Part shown: positions 8,340-16,302 of the stretch, piece by piece
How positions within the stretch are numbered: position 1 is the stretch's first letter
Layout of the letters: every line of letters begins with the position of its first letter
Assembly: GCA_030016385.1 (NCBI GenBank)
Contig: JASEJN010000027.1
Coordinates: 1 to 39,091 of the forward strand
DNA from: Clostridiales bacterium
GTDB taxonomy: Bacteria > Bacillota > Clostridia > Clostridiales > Oxobacteraceae
Length of the DNA: 39,091 nt
Direction: 5' to 3'
Position numbers and translations under genes: made by a program
The notes under the pieces: model-generated
The model's database searches: none
Seen by the model: the letters and a program-made list of their open reading frames with translations, nothing else
What the model was told of the DNA's origin: nothing

Positions 8340-9016
8340 GTAGGTACAGGTACTATGTTTGGACTATTGCTGTCCCCTGATTCGGTATTGAAATAACTCT
8401 CAGGCACTTTACCTACTATTACTGTCTCTGCTATCGGTATTGTGGATGATACGGCTATTTTGTCCTGTCCGGGAGGTATCATTATTTGAATGTTTGTATC
8501 CACGGTTATGTAAACTCTATATCTGCTCTGATTGATGCCTGCCGATTGTATTTCGGATTTAAAATTTGTCATAATATTGCCGAGCGGCATTATCTTTACA
8601 TTTATCTTTGGTCCATAGAAAGAAAGTATGCTGCTCCCTGTTACCACGCCCAGAGGAATACTCACACCCCTGCCGCCTATAAATTTCATTTTATCCTGTA
8701 CTTTCAATGCTACGGATGAACCGAATTTGTTCATTTCAACAGTATCCATTTCAATAGAAGTGACATTGCCATCGTTATCCGTCTTGATATTTACAAAATC
8801 GCTGCATTTAATATTATTCGATAATTCATCCTTTACCACCTGGTTTATAGACTCAGTTGCCAGTATCCTGACTTCCGATTCGGAAACAGAAAACAATAAC
8901 GGCTTTATATCTTTATCTATTTTATAAAATATGAATGTTGCGATTACGATAGACAAAAATAGAATAAACAACACTTTATATTTCCCTTTTAGTCTGTACT
9001 TACGATATCTAAGCAT
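8333..9016 (-). CDS. yunB: Sporulation protein YunB
   Basis: A 227-residue protein resembling YunB, which is made in the mother cell under sigma-E in Bacillus and is needed for efficient sporulation; its molecular role is not established. One N-terminal membrane helix (about residues 14-34) precedes an extracytoplasmic domain. The family signature near the C-terminus, PIAETVIVGKVPESY, is present, as is the central GGRGVSIPLGVVTG stretch. The start at ATG 9016 is preferred over ATG 9055 because GAGGGAG lies 5 bases upstream. It stands alone, divergent from the penicillin-binding protein gene and separated from it by about 460 bases. Confidence 0.85.
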   Translation of the reverse strand: MLRYRKYRLKGKYKVLFILFLSIVIATFIFYKIDKDIKPLLFSVSESEVRILATESINQVVKDELSNNIKCSDFVNIKTDNDGNVTSIEMDTVEMNKFGSSVALKVQDKMKFIGGRGVSIPLGVVTGSSILSFYGPKINVKIMPLGNIMTNFKSEIQSAGINQSRYRVYITVDTNIQIMIPPGQDKIAVSSTIPIAETVIVGKVPESYFNTESGDSNSPNIVPVPTK

Positions 9017-9328
9017 TAAACTCCCTCTTAATTTATAAATGCTTATTATTGCCATCTATATATATTTATGATAGAGAGGTGATTTAAGTTACACTTTTTA
9101 TACAAGACTTTCCTATTTATTTTTTCGCCAGAGTGTATTTAATCTCATCTATGATTATCCATTCCATATTGAGTGGACGATTATATTCTAAACAGCGAAG
9201 TCAAAACATAAAATAATTTAAATGAAGTTAAACAGCAAACTTCCATTCGCCAATCCTCCGTTTTGCAATTTGAAGACATTACGGATAGATCATTGTAAGG
9301 ATGTCCAAAGATGTTTGCTTTTGCATAA
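9017..9328. other. Intergenic stretch without recognisable gene
   Basis: About 310 bases between yunB and the promoter of the penicillin-binding protein. I see no open frame with a ribosome binding site, no convincing sigma-E promoter for yunB and no RNA motif. A short inverted match around 9285-9320 is too weak to report. Confidence 0.5.
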
Positions 9329-9357
9329 TTAACACCTTTTGCTTTTTATGATATAAT
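9329..9357 (+). promoter_or_regulatory. Sigma-A promoter of the penicillin-binding protein gene
   Basis: TTAACA (9329-9334) and TATAAT (9352-9357), spaced 17 bases, with a TG at the extended -10 position. The start site would be near 9364, giving a 110-base leader. A second candidate follows downstream: TTGACA at 9399-9404 with TAAAAA at 9421-9426, spaced 16. Confidence 0.7.
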
Positions 9358-9476
9358 TAATAAAAGTTGGCACTTTATAAATCCGCTAAACGATAATATT
9401 GACATATATAAATTTGCTGATAAAAAGCAGTTCATTTTAAATTTTGGTTTAAACCCCTATAATCAAGGAGGTAATC

Positions 9477-11858
9477 ATGGACAGTAAGCAGAATACCATA
9501 AGAAAAAGAAAAAAGAAAAAATTCAAGGCCTGGAAAGTCGTTCTTGTAGTTATGATATTGGCTATTCTAACTGCTATAGGAGCAGGTGCAGGCATGGTAT
9601 TTGCAATTATCAATACAGCGCCTTCGATCAACATCGATGATTTTGCAAACCTTGTGCAAAGCACAAAAATATATGATAAGGATGGAAATGAAATTGAAAG
9701 CCTCCACGGTGAGGAAAACAGGACATACGTGCCTTTATCAAAAATAAAAAAGTATACCCAAGATGCATTTATAGCTATCGAGGATGAAAGGTTCAACGAA
9801 CATTCTGGCATAGATATAAAACGTATATTCGGTGCATTATTGGTGGATTTGAAGACAGGTTCACCATCCCAAGGCGCATCTACCATAACCCAGCAGCTTA
9901 TAAAAAACAGGTTGCTTAGCCGTGATAAATTATTAAAAAGGAAAATTCAGGAAGCTTATCTTGCAATCCAGCTCGAAAAAAAGCTTTCAAAAAGCCAGAT
10001 ACTTGAATACTATCTGAACACCGTATATCTCGGGGGCTCGGCATATGGTGTACAGGCTGCTTCAGAATATTATTTCAGCAAAAACATCGATCAGCTTTCT
10101 ATCGCCGAAAGCGCGGTTATTGCCGGCATAAATCAATCCCCTACTTATTATAACCCTTATAATAACGAAAAAAGCCCGGAAGTTTATAAAGATAGGGCTA
10201 CAACGGTGCTTTCAAAAATGCTGGAAAATAAATTTATCACAAATGAAGAATTTGAAAAGGCAAAAACTGAAATAGACAAAATGAGCAGTAAAACATTCTA
10301 TAATGAGGATAATAATTCTACATTAAAATATCAGTGGTTTATAGAAGCGGCAGTGGACAGCGTAGAAAAGGATTTAAAAGATAAGTATAAGTTTACAGAT
10401 GATGAGATAACACAAAAAATATATTCAGGCGGGCTTAGGATATACACGACTTTAGATCCTAAAATACAGGAAATCGCTGAAAGTGTTGCCGAAGATCCTA
10501 AGTATTATCCGACTCTAAGCAAGAGCATCGCGACATGGGGAAAGGATAAAGTCATACAGCCCCAGATAGGTGTAGTTATAGACGACTATAAAACAGGGCA
10601 GGTACGCGCTGTTGTAGGCGGCAGGAATATAAAGTCTCTTAAGTCATTGAACAGGGCTACTTCCGTGCCGAGGCAACCCGGTTCCTCAATGAAACCTCTT
10701 GCAGTTTACGGACCTGCATTCGATACGGGTTATTCGCCGGCATCCGTAATAGATGATTCACCGTTAACCCCTGAGGTCGCAAAAGCTGCCGGTTGGAAAG
10801 ACAATCCTCCTCATAACTTCGATAATAAATTTGTAGGATTAACTACCATAAGAGATGGCATAAAAGTATCAAAGAATATTGTTGCGGTAAAATTGATGCT
10901 TAAATTAGGCGTAAGAAACAGCATTGAATATTTAAAAAAATTCGGGCTTCAAAACCTGGTATTGACTCCTAACAAGCAGGGGCAGACCGATGTCGTAAAT
11001 GCAATTGCACTTGGAGGTATGACGAAGGGCGTAACCCCATTGGAGATGGCTGCGGCTTATGGTACTTTTGGAAATGGCGGCATATATGAACAACCGATAT
11101 TATATACTAAAGTAATGGACAGCCAGGGTAATACCATTTTGGAGAAGAAGAACAATAAGCATGAGGTTATATCTCCTCAGGCAGCTTATTTAATGGTTGA
11201 TACATTAAAGGGCGTATTGCAGAGCGGAGGTACAGGTTCAGCCGCAAGATACAAGGGAGGTTTGACAATACCTGCAGCAGGTAAAACTGGTACGACAAAT
11301 GAAGATGCGGATGCTTATTTTGCAGGATTTACAGCCTATTATTCAGGCGCCATATGGATGGGACATGATAAGCCGTCATTAGGTATAAGAAGAAGAACAA
11401 ACAGTAGCAGGACTTTATCGAGTGGCGATACGGCATGGATGTGGGGAGAAATAATGAAACAGATACATGCCAAATTACCTGTTAAGGATTTTGATAAACC
11501 TGACGGAATAGTTAAAGCTACAGTATGCAGAGATTCAGGATTGCTTCCGACAGATTTATGCGGCCAGGATCCAAGAGGGTCGAGGCTCATTACTGATATG
11601 TTTGTTCAGGGAACTGTCCCAACTGAAAAATGCAATGTACATGTAAAAGTTCCGATCAATATCGTGACAGGAAAATTAGCGAATAAATTTACACCGCTGG
11701 AATTTATTAAAGAAATGGTGTTTATAAAAAGGCCGTATACCGTGGACAGCAGTGTTGGAGACTTTAAGTACCAGGTACCGACGGAGACAGATAATTATAC
11801 AGCTCCGCCGCAGCAGCCAGGAGAACAAAATAACGGTGGGCAAACGCCGACACAATAA
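9477..11858 (+). CDS. Class A penicillin-binding protein (PBP1A-type)
   Basis: A 793-residue bifunctional peptidoglycan synthase that polymerises lipid II and cross-links the strands outside the membrane. A basic cytoplasmic tail (residues 1-19), a membrane anchor (about 20-43), a GT51 glycosyltransferase domain with catalytic E102 in EDERFNEH, and a transpeptidase domain with S403-x-x-K406, S465-K-N467 and K603-T-G605. The C-terminus is proline- and glutamine-rich, typical of clostridial relatives. The start has AAGGAGGT close upstream. It is a single-gene unit with its own promoter and terminator. Nothing distinguishes a vegetative from a sporulation role, although the neighbours on both sides are sporulation genes. 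Confidence 0.95.
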   Translation: MDSKQNTIRKRKKKKFKAWKVVLVVMILAILTAIGAGAGMVFAIINTAPSINIDDFANLVQSTKIYDKDGNEIESLHGEENRTYVPLSKIKKYTQDAFIAIEDERFNEHSGIDIKRIFGALLVDLKTGSPSQGASTITQQLIKNRLLSRDKLLKRKIQEAYLAIQLEKKLSKSQILEYYLNTVYLGGSAYGVQAASEYYFSKNIDQLSIAESAVIAGINQSPTYYNPYNNEKSPEVYKDRATTVLSKMLENKFITNEEFEKAKTEIDKMSSKTFYNEDNNSTLKYQWFIEAAVDSVEKDLKDKYKFTDDEITQKIYSGGLRIYTTLDPKIQEIAESVAEDPKYYPTLSKSIATWGKDKVIQPQIGVVIDDYKTGQVRAVVGGRNIKSLKSLNRATSVPRQPGSSMKPLAVYGPAFDTGYSPASVIDDSPLTPEVAKAAGWKDNPPHNFDNKFVGLTTIRDGIKVSKNIVAVKLMLKLGVRNSIEYLKKFGLQNLVLTPNKQGQTDVVNAIALGGMTKGVTPLEMAAAYGTFGNGGIYEQPILYTKVMDSQGNTILEKKNNKHEVISPQAAYLMVDTLKGVLQSGGTGSAARYKGGLTIPAAGKTGTTNEDADAYFAGFTAYYSGAIWMGHDKPSLGIRRRTNSSRTLSSGDTAWMWGEIMKQIHAKLPVKDFDKPDGIVKATVCRDSGLLPTDLCGQDPRGSRLITDMFVQGTVPTEKCNVHVKVPINIVTGKLANKFTPLEFIKEMVFIKRPYTVDSSVGDFKYQVPTETDNYTAPPQQPGEQNNGGQTPTQ

Positions 11859-11899
11859 TTTATAATAATTCTATATGTTGAATAGATAATCAAGTATTG

Positions 11900-11946
11900 G
11901 GGAACACGCATCAAATAAATGTTTTGTGCGTGTTCTCTATATTTTT
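11900..11946 (+). terminator. Terminator after the penicillin-binding protein gene
   Basis: GAACACGCA (11902-11910) pairs with TGCGTGTTC (11927-11935), extended by G-U pairs, and is followed by TCTATATTTTT. The hairpin lies between two convergent genes. Confidence 0.75.
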
Positions 11947-11950
11947 AATA

Positions 11951-12508
11951 TTATATTCCATCATGCCTTTTAATTATCTCCTGCATAGCCATAGTTATAA
12001 CAGGTGCACCTATTATCAGGCTATCGCGTCCATCCATTTTTCCGGGATCTCCTATTCCAACGATGATTGGCACATGGATATCATTTAATATATCGACTGT
12101 ATCTCCCTTTATTATCTTGTCCTTCTTGATGTCTCCATTTTTTCTGACAGCTTTTTTTGTTAAATTCCCGTACTTATCTATCGAGCAATTTACTTTTATA
12201 CCCTTTACATCCTTTGTATTCGACGCTACCGCGATCACTCCGAGAAGTTCAATTTCATGGCTTTTGATGATATAACCCATAGCCTCCTCGCCCTTGCCCT
12301 TACCTGTATTCCCCCTATCATCCACCATGACAACGACAGGGTCATATCTGGCACGCTTTATAAGTTCTATAATGTCAGATCCGTTTAAAGGTGTTGGGTT
12401 GCCTGCAGACATCGAGATACACCGGCCTCCTATACGCCGTGAAGCTTCTTCAACAGCTTCTTTTGCAATTAAATCGCCATCTGTAACAATTATCACTCTT
12501 TTTTTCAT
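11951..12508 (-). CDS. spoVAEA: Stage V sporulation protein AE, soluble type (SpoVAEa)
   Basis: A 185-residue soluble protein matching the SpoVAEa family, encoded in spoVA operons that load dipicolinic acid into the forespore and release it on germination. It lacks membrane segments and begins KKRVIIVTDGD, with the family's VVVMVDDRGNTGKGKGEEA and VGIGDPGKMDGRD stretches. Its exact function is not known. It is last in the operon, 12 bases after spoVAEb, with GGAG 8 bases before the start. Confidence 0.88.
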   Translation of the reverse strand: MKKRVIIVTDGDLIAKEAVEEASRRIGGRCISMSAGNPTPLNGSDIIELIKRARYDPVVVMVDDRGNTGKGKGEEAMGYIIKSHEIELLGVIAVASNTKDVKGIKVNCSIDKYGNLTKKAVRKNGDIKKDKIIKGDTVDILNDIHVPIIVGIGDPGKMDGRDSLIIGAPVITMAMQEIIKRHDGI

Positions 12509-12520
12509 AATGTATCTCCA

Positions 12521-12880
12521 TTAGCTTTTTGTTTTGGGCGAGAATATGATCGAGATAATGTAGCCAAATGCTACAGCGGCAGCAATACCGCCGGCAGTAC
12601 CTTTTACTCCTCCGGTAAATATACCGAAAAATCCCTTCTCCGAAACTTCCTTCATTACCCCTTTTGCCAGCGAGTATCCAAATCCGGGAAGCGGCACAGT
12701 AGCACCTGCTCTGCCTAACTTTACAATGGGTTCATATATGCCAAGCGCAGTCAAAATTACGCCGGCGGTTACAAATATAACAAGTATCCTCGCCGATGTC
12801 AGCTTTGTTTTATCCAGCAATATCTGTCCTATAACGCATATTGCCCCCCCAACTATAAACGACCATAAATATCCGCTCAT
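12521..12880 (-). CDS. spoVAEB: Stage V sporulation protein AE, membrane type (SpoVAEb)
   Basis: A 119-residue membrane protein of the SpoVAC/SpoVAE family with about four helices. It opens with the family's WSFIVGGAICVIGQ and has the conserved glycine-rich centre (VPLPGFGYSLAKGV). It is thought to be part of the dipicolinic acid channel of the spore inner membrane. A G-rich ribosome site (GGGGAGGG) precedes the ATG. It starts three bases after the spoVAD stop. Confidence 0.92.
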   Translation of the reverse strand: MSGYLWSFIVGGAICVIGQILLDKTKLTSARILVIFVTAGVILTALGIYEPIVKLGRAGATVPLPGFGYSLAKGVMKEVSEKGFFGIFTGGVKGTAGGIAAAVAFGYIISIIFSPKTKS

Positions 12881-12883
12881 ATT

Positions 12884-13900
12884 TTACGCCCTCCCCTCGA
12901 TTGTCACGGCGTGAGCAATGGATGGTATCGACTCCCCCTGTTGTGAACTCGTGGTGCTTAAAAGCGCGCCCGTCGATACTAAAAGCATCCTTTTTAATTT
13001 ACCGCTTTTGAGCAGTTTATAAAAATAACCGCAGAATACTGATGCCGAGCACCCGCACCCGCTTCCCCCCGCGTGAACATCCTGCTTTTTTAAATCATAT
13101 ATCAAAACACCGCAATCTGTATATATTTTTGCAATATTGAGCCCTTGTTTTTTCATCAATTCATCTGCTAATTCCTTGCCAAGAGACCCTAAATCTCCTG
13201 TAGCAATAAGATCGTAGTCCTCCACCCTAAAACCCGTATCCTTAAAATGTTGACATATCGTATCCGCAGCTGCGGGGGCCATGGCAGCACCCATGTTATT
13301 GGCATCCTTTATGCCCATGTCTATTACTTTTCCCGTCGTAACATATGTCACGATGGGACCTTCTCCACTGCTGCTTAATATCGCAGCTCCGGCGCCCGTA
13401 ACTGTCCACTGCGCGGCAGGAGGCCTTTGTGTCCCAAGTTCGAGGGGATACCTATATTGCCTCTCGGCACTGCTGAAATGGCTGGATGTAGCACAAAGTA
13501 TATTGTCAGCAAAGCCGCCGTCTATCAGCATCGATCCGAGGCTCAACGACTCGGTCATTGTAGAGCATGCTCCATACAGCCCAAAAAAAGGTATTGCAAG
13601 TTCCCTTGCAGCAAAGCTGGATGTTATTATCTGGTTTAAAAGATCGCCAGACAGCATATAATCTATTTTTTCCTTTTTTAGCTTTGATTTATCAATCACC
13701 ATATAAGCAGTATCTTTAACCATCTTGCACTCTGCTTTTTCATAACTTTTTTCTCCGCAAAGGTCATCTTCTAAAACTACATCAAAATGTTTGGACAGCG
13801 GCCCCTGACCCTCCTTAGGGCCAACTATGGCTGCAGTTTCAACAATTGCAGGAGGTCTATCTAATTTAATCGTTTGCTTGCCTATCTTTTTTATAGCCAT
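12884..13900 (-). CDS. spoVAD: Stage V sporulation protein AD (dipicolinic acid binding)
   Basis: A 338-residue protein of the thiolase fold, full length for SpoVAD, which binds Ca-dipicolinate and helps its uptake into the developing spore and its release in germination. Typical features are the start AIKKIGKQTIKLDRPP, the GLYGACSTMTESL segment that corresponds to the thiolase nucleophile region, and HAGGSGCGCSASVFCGY near the C-terminus. AAGGTGG lies 7 bases before the ATG. It sits 15 bases behind spoVAC. Confidence 0.95.
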   Translation of the reverse strand: MAIKKIGKQTIKLDRPPAIVETAAIVGPKEGQGPLSKHFDVVLEDDLCGEKSYEKAECKMVKDTAYMVIDKSKLKKEKIDYMLSGDLLNQIITSSFAARELAIPFFGLYGACSTMTESLSLGSMLIDGGFADNILCATSSHFSSAERQYRYPLELGTQRPPAAQWTVTGAGAAILSSSGEGPIVTYVTTGKVIDMGIKDANNMGAAMAPAAADTICQHFKDTGFRVEDYDLIATGDLGSLGKELADELMKKQGLNIAKIYTDCGVLIYDLKKQDVHAGGSGCGCSASVFCGYFYKLLKSGKLKRMLLVSTGALLSTTSSQQGESIPSIAHAVTIEGRA

Positions 13901-13915
13901 AAAATTACCACCTTA

Positions 13916-14365
13916 CTATATAATCTTGATGATGTAATAAATTAAACCTACGATTACGGAAGAAGTTATGCCGTATACAAGCACCGGACCGGCTATCACA
14001 AACATTTTGGCACCGACTCCCAATACGAATCCCTCTTTTTTAAACTCCATAGCAGGTGAAACTATGGAGTTTGCAAACCCCGTTATAGGAACGATGGAAC
14101 CTGCTCCGCCAAACTTGCCTATGTCGTCGTAGATGCCAAGGCCCGTGAGAAAAGCTCCGAGAAAAACCATTATTATCGAAACGCAAGTGCCTGCATCTTC
14201 CTTTGGAAGTCCTGCATTCAGTAACATAACGGAAAAAAATTGCCCGACATCGCAGATTAACCCTCCGACAATAAATGCACACAGGCAATTCTTGAAAATA
14301 CTCGATTTCGGCCCTCTCTGTTTAACCATCTCCTGATAGTCCTTTGGTTGCATATTGTTATCCAT
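13916..14365 (-). CDS. spoVAC: Stage V sporulation protein AC
   Basis: A 149-residue integral membrane protein of the SpoVAC family with about four helices and the motif FIVGGLICDVGQFF. In Bacillus subtilis SpoVAC acts as a mechanosensitive channel for dipicolinic acid efflux. AAAGGAGGAG precedes the ATG. The start codon overlaps the stop of a 50-codon gene by 8 bases, so translation may be coupled. The order AC-AD-AEb-AEa without AA, AB or AF is the usual clostridial arrangement. Confidence 0.94.
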   Translation of the reverse strand: MDNNMQPKDYQEMVKQRGPKSSIFKNCLCAFIVGGLICDVGQFFSVMLLNAGLPKEDAGTCVSIIMVFLGAFLTGLGIYDDIGKFGGAGSIVPITGFANSIVSPAMEFKKEGFVLGVGAKMFVIAGPVLVYGITSSVIVGLIYYIIKII

Positions 14366-14510
14366 TTTGTTTCTCCTCCTTTAAGCCCTTGTTTCTATCA
14401 TCTGCCCATATTTTATACCTTCCTGCATTTTGCATGCTGAATACTTCGTTTTCATCTATATTCCTATTCGATACTGCATCATAAACTTTGATATTGCTGT
14501 ATTTTTTCAT
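14358..14510 (-). CDS. Hypothetical 50-residue protein overlapping spoVAC
   Basis: An ATG frame of 50 codons on the minus strand that ends by overlapping the spoVAC start codon by 8 bases. The product is hydrophilic and charged, starts KKYSNIKVYDAVSNRN and has no membrane segment. AAGG lies 11 bases upstream, a weak ribosome site. The overlap and the strong spoVAC ribosome site inside its end favour a real, translated gene. I do not recognise a family. Confidence 0.5.
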   Translation of the reverse strand: MKKYSNIKVYDAVSNRNIDENEVFSMQNAGRYKIWADDRNKGLKEEKQNG

Positions 14511-14525
14511 AGTTCAAGCTTACCT

Positions 14526-14693
14526 TCATAAATATATTTTAAATAGATCTAAAAATACGAACATAGCTCTTGCAGGTATTTTGTAATGAGGTTTTTTCAG
14601 CAAAAAATAGATTGCCGCCGCAAATAACAAAACAAGTATTATAATGATTATATATTTTCTTGCAGATATTACTTTGGCTATTCTTTGAAACAT
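14526..14693 (-). CDS. Small single-span membrane protein upstream of spoVA
   Basis: A 55-residue protein with a basic N-terminus (FQRIAKVISARK), one hydrophobic helix (about residues 14-33) and a basic tail. ATG 14693 is chosen because GGGGTGG lies 5 bases upstream. It is on the spoVA strand, 15 bases before the next small gene, so it may be the first gene of the spoVA transcript. No family is recognised; it does not resemble the larger SpoVAA or SpoVAB. A role in the spore inner membrane is inferred from location only. Confidence 0.5.
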   Translation of the reverse strand: MFQRIAKVISARKYIIIIILVLLFAAAIYFLLKKPHYKIPARAMFVFLDLFKIYL

Positions 14694-14737
14694 GTTACCA
14701 CCCCGCATATGTAATCAATATAATCTTCATTTATTAT

Positions 14738-14814
14738 CTGCAATATCTTTTTTTTAATTCAATTAAAAAAAGATATTGCAGAGCGACTCTTTTCACCGTG
14801 CAATATCTTTTTTA
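14738..14814. terminator. Three-arm palindrome acting as terminator between GH18 gene and spoVA
   Basis: The unit CTGCAATATCTTTTTT occurs at 14738, inverted at 14765-14781, and again directly at 14799-14814. The middle arm can pair with either neighbour, giving two mutually exclusive hairpins: stem of about 15 bp with an 18-base loop (with the right arm), or about 20 bp with a tiny loop (with the left arm). On the minus strand each hairpin is followed by or contains a T-run, so it should end the GH18 transcript before spoVA. Confidence 0.7.
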
Positions 14815-14822
14815 TGAAGCTT

Positions 14823-16235
14823 TTATTTTAGCATATTAGCGATTGCATTCCATATAACGGGTCCTTCATAACCCAACCTCCATGCTGCCGCTCCTGCCAG
14901 ATTATATTCTCTGACAAGTTTCAACCTCCGTTCCATCGATTTATCGTCCTCGATCCATATAATATGCATACATCCTTCATCATCGATGTATGTAATTTTT
15001 TTCTGCCCGGCCCCTTTATCATATTCATCTGCCGTTTTTAAAGCCTTAATTTTATCTATATCCTTCATAGCAATGGATTTAACAGAATTCGTCTTGCATA
15101 ATGTCTCGCCCTTTTCGACTGTGCATGATATATCCTTACTTACATAGTAATATTCCGAATTGAAGGCAACTCTGTACCATTCTTTGGTTTCCCCGGCATA
15201 TTTCAATAAGGTGCCGGGAGCTAACGGAAGCATTCTCGATAGGCAATCAGGTTTTTCGTATATTCCTATATTCTCCCATTCTACTATTACAACTGATTTT
15301 TCCTCAGGCTCTATCCTGTCTATTTTCCAGTCTCTCGTATAAAAAGGAACACCAAGCAGTATCTTTTCTGCCGGTATGCCGATATCGATAAGTTCACCGA
15401 TACCTTCCCTGACCCATGGCAGTGAACCTGTCGAACCCGGAATTACATCCAGTCTGCCATGCTCATCATATGCCATATATGCTACAAAATCCACATACTT
15501 TGAGATTTCGGCCCTGTCATAGCATTTTCCCCAGGCATCGGATTTCGATTCTTTTGTAACATCTACAGACACAATAAAATTATATCTTTTCAATTCCTGC
15601 GAAAGCATCATCACATATCTACTGTAAAGATCCCGGCACCTGCTGCCGAATCCTTCAAAGTCAATGTTAATGCCATCCAGATCATAATATCCGGCATACC
15701 CTACTATTTCATCTATTTCCTTTTTAACCAGCTTTTTGCTGGAATATACGGTAAAGTTCCTCTCATAATTAAAGTCTGCAATAAGTCCCCATACCTCAAA
15801 TCCATGGTTATGAGCAATTTTTACATACTCCATGTCTGCATTATCGACTACTTTTATGCTCTCGGGTCTCTCAGGGCTTCCCTCTCTTGTAAACCATGTT
15901 GGCGATATGACGTCCAGTCCCTGCTTTGTACTGTTTATATTTATGTAACTTTTATAGTGGACCTCATTTGCATCTTTTCCGGGAATATAATCCCATGCCA
16001 CCATCAGTTTAGTTTCAGGAACAATATCTATCTTTCGGGCATGGCTTTCAGGTATCCAGCCTTTCTTGCTTCCAAACCGTATTAAGTACTTTCCCTTCTC
16101 TTCGGATATAACCCTGTATATTTTTCCCTCAACCGCCCATCTTTCATCTGCAGATCCATCGTCTGCAAACAAAGGCGTATCTTTTATTATTTTAATGTAT
16201 ACTTTTTTATTGTCACTACAACAATTTGATTTCAT
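14823..16235 (-). CDS. GH18-family spore-lysin-type glycosidase with SH3-like domain
   Basis: A 470-residue protein. Residues 10-70 form an SH3-like domain (KKGWIPESHARKI), and the rest is a glycoside hydrolase family 18 barrel with the catalytic motif D187-G-I-N-I-D192-F-E194. Later motifs FVAYMAYDEHG, GVPFYTRDW and the closing AGAAAWRLGYE belong to the YdhD/YaaH/SleL-like group of spore cortex-acting N-acetylglucosaminidases; a second SH3-like insert (about 330-385) is suggested by GTLLKYAGETKEWYRVAF. No signal peptide is visible, as for several proteins placed in or on the spore. GAGGAG lies 7 bases before the ATG. It follows the NamZ-like gene by 67 bases on the same strand. Confidence 0.87.
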   Translation of the reverse strand: MKSNCCSDNKKVYIKIIKDTPLFADDGSADERWAVEGKIYRVISEEKGKYLIRFGSKKGWIPESHARKIDIVPETKLMVAWDYIPGKDANEVHYKSYININSTKQGLDVISPTWFTREGSPERPESIKVVDNADMEYVKIAHNHGFEVWGLIADFNYERNFTVYSSKKLVKKEIDEIVGYAGYYDLDGINIDFEGFGSRCRDLYSRYVMMLSQELKRYNFIVSVDVTKESKSDAWGKCYDRAEISKYVDFVAYMAYDEHGRLDVIPGSTGSLPWVREGIGELIDIGIPAEKILLGVPFYTRDWKIDRIEPEEKSVVIVEWENIGIYEKPDCLSRMLPLAPGTLLKYAGETKEWYRVAFNSEYYYVSKDISCTVEKGETLCKTNSVKSIAMKDIDKIKALKTADEYDKGAGQKKITYIDDEGCMHIIWIEDDKSMERRLKLVREYNLAGAAAWRLGYEGPVIWNAIANMLK

Positions 16236-16302
16236 AATTTGACTCCTCAGACTTTTTTAAATAGCTCTTTGTTAGGAATCCAAAAGTCTTGTTTAAAATA
16301 TG

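Noticed and set aside
9017..9476. Riboswitch or T-box before the penicillin-binding protein gene
   Set aside because: No T-box consensus, no specifier hairpin and no terminator/antiterminator pair could be recognised.
16239..16302. 8-bp inverted repeat AGACTTTT/AAAAGTCT between namZ and the GH18 gene as a terminator
   Set aside because: The arms are short, the loop is long and no T-run follows on the transcribed strand; the two genes are probably co-transcribed.
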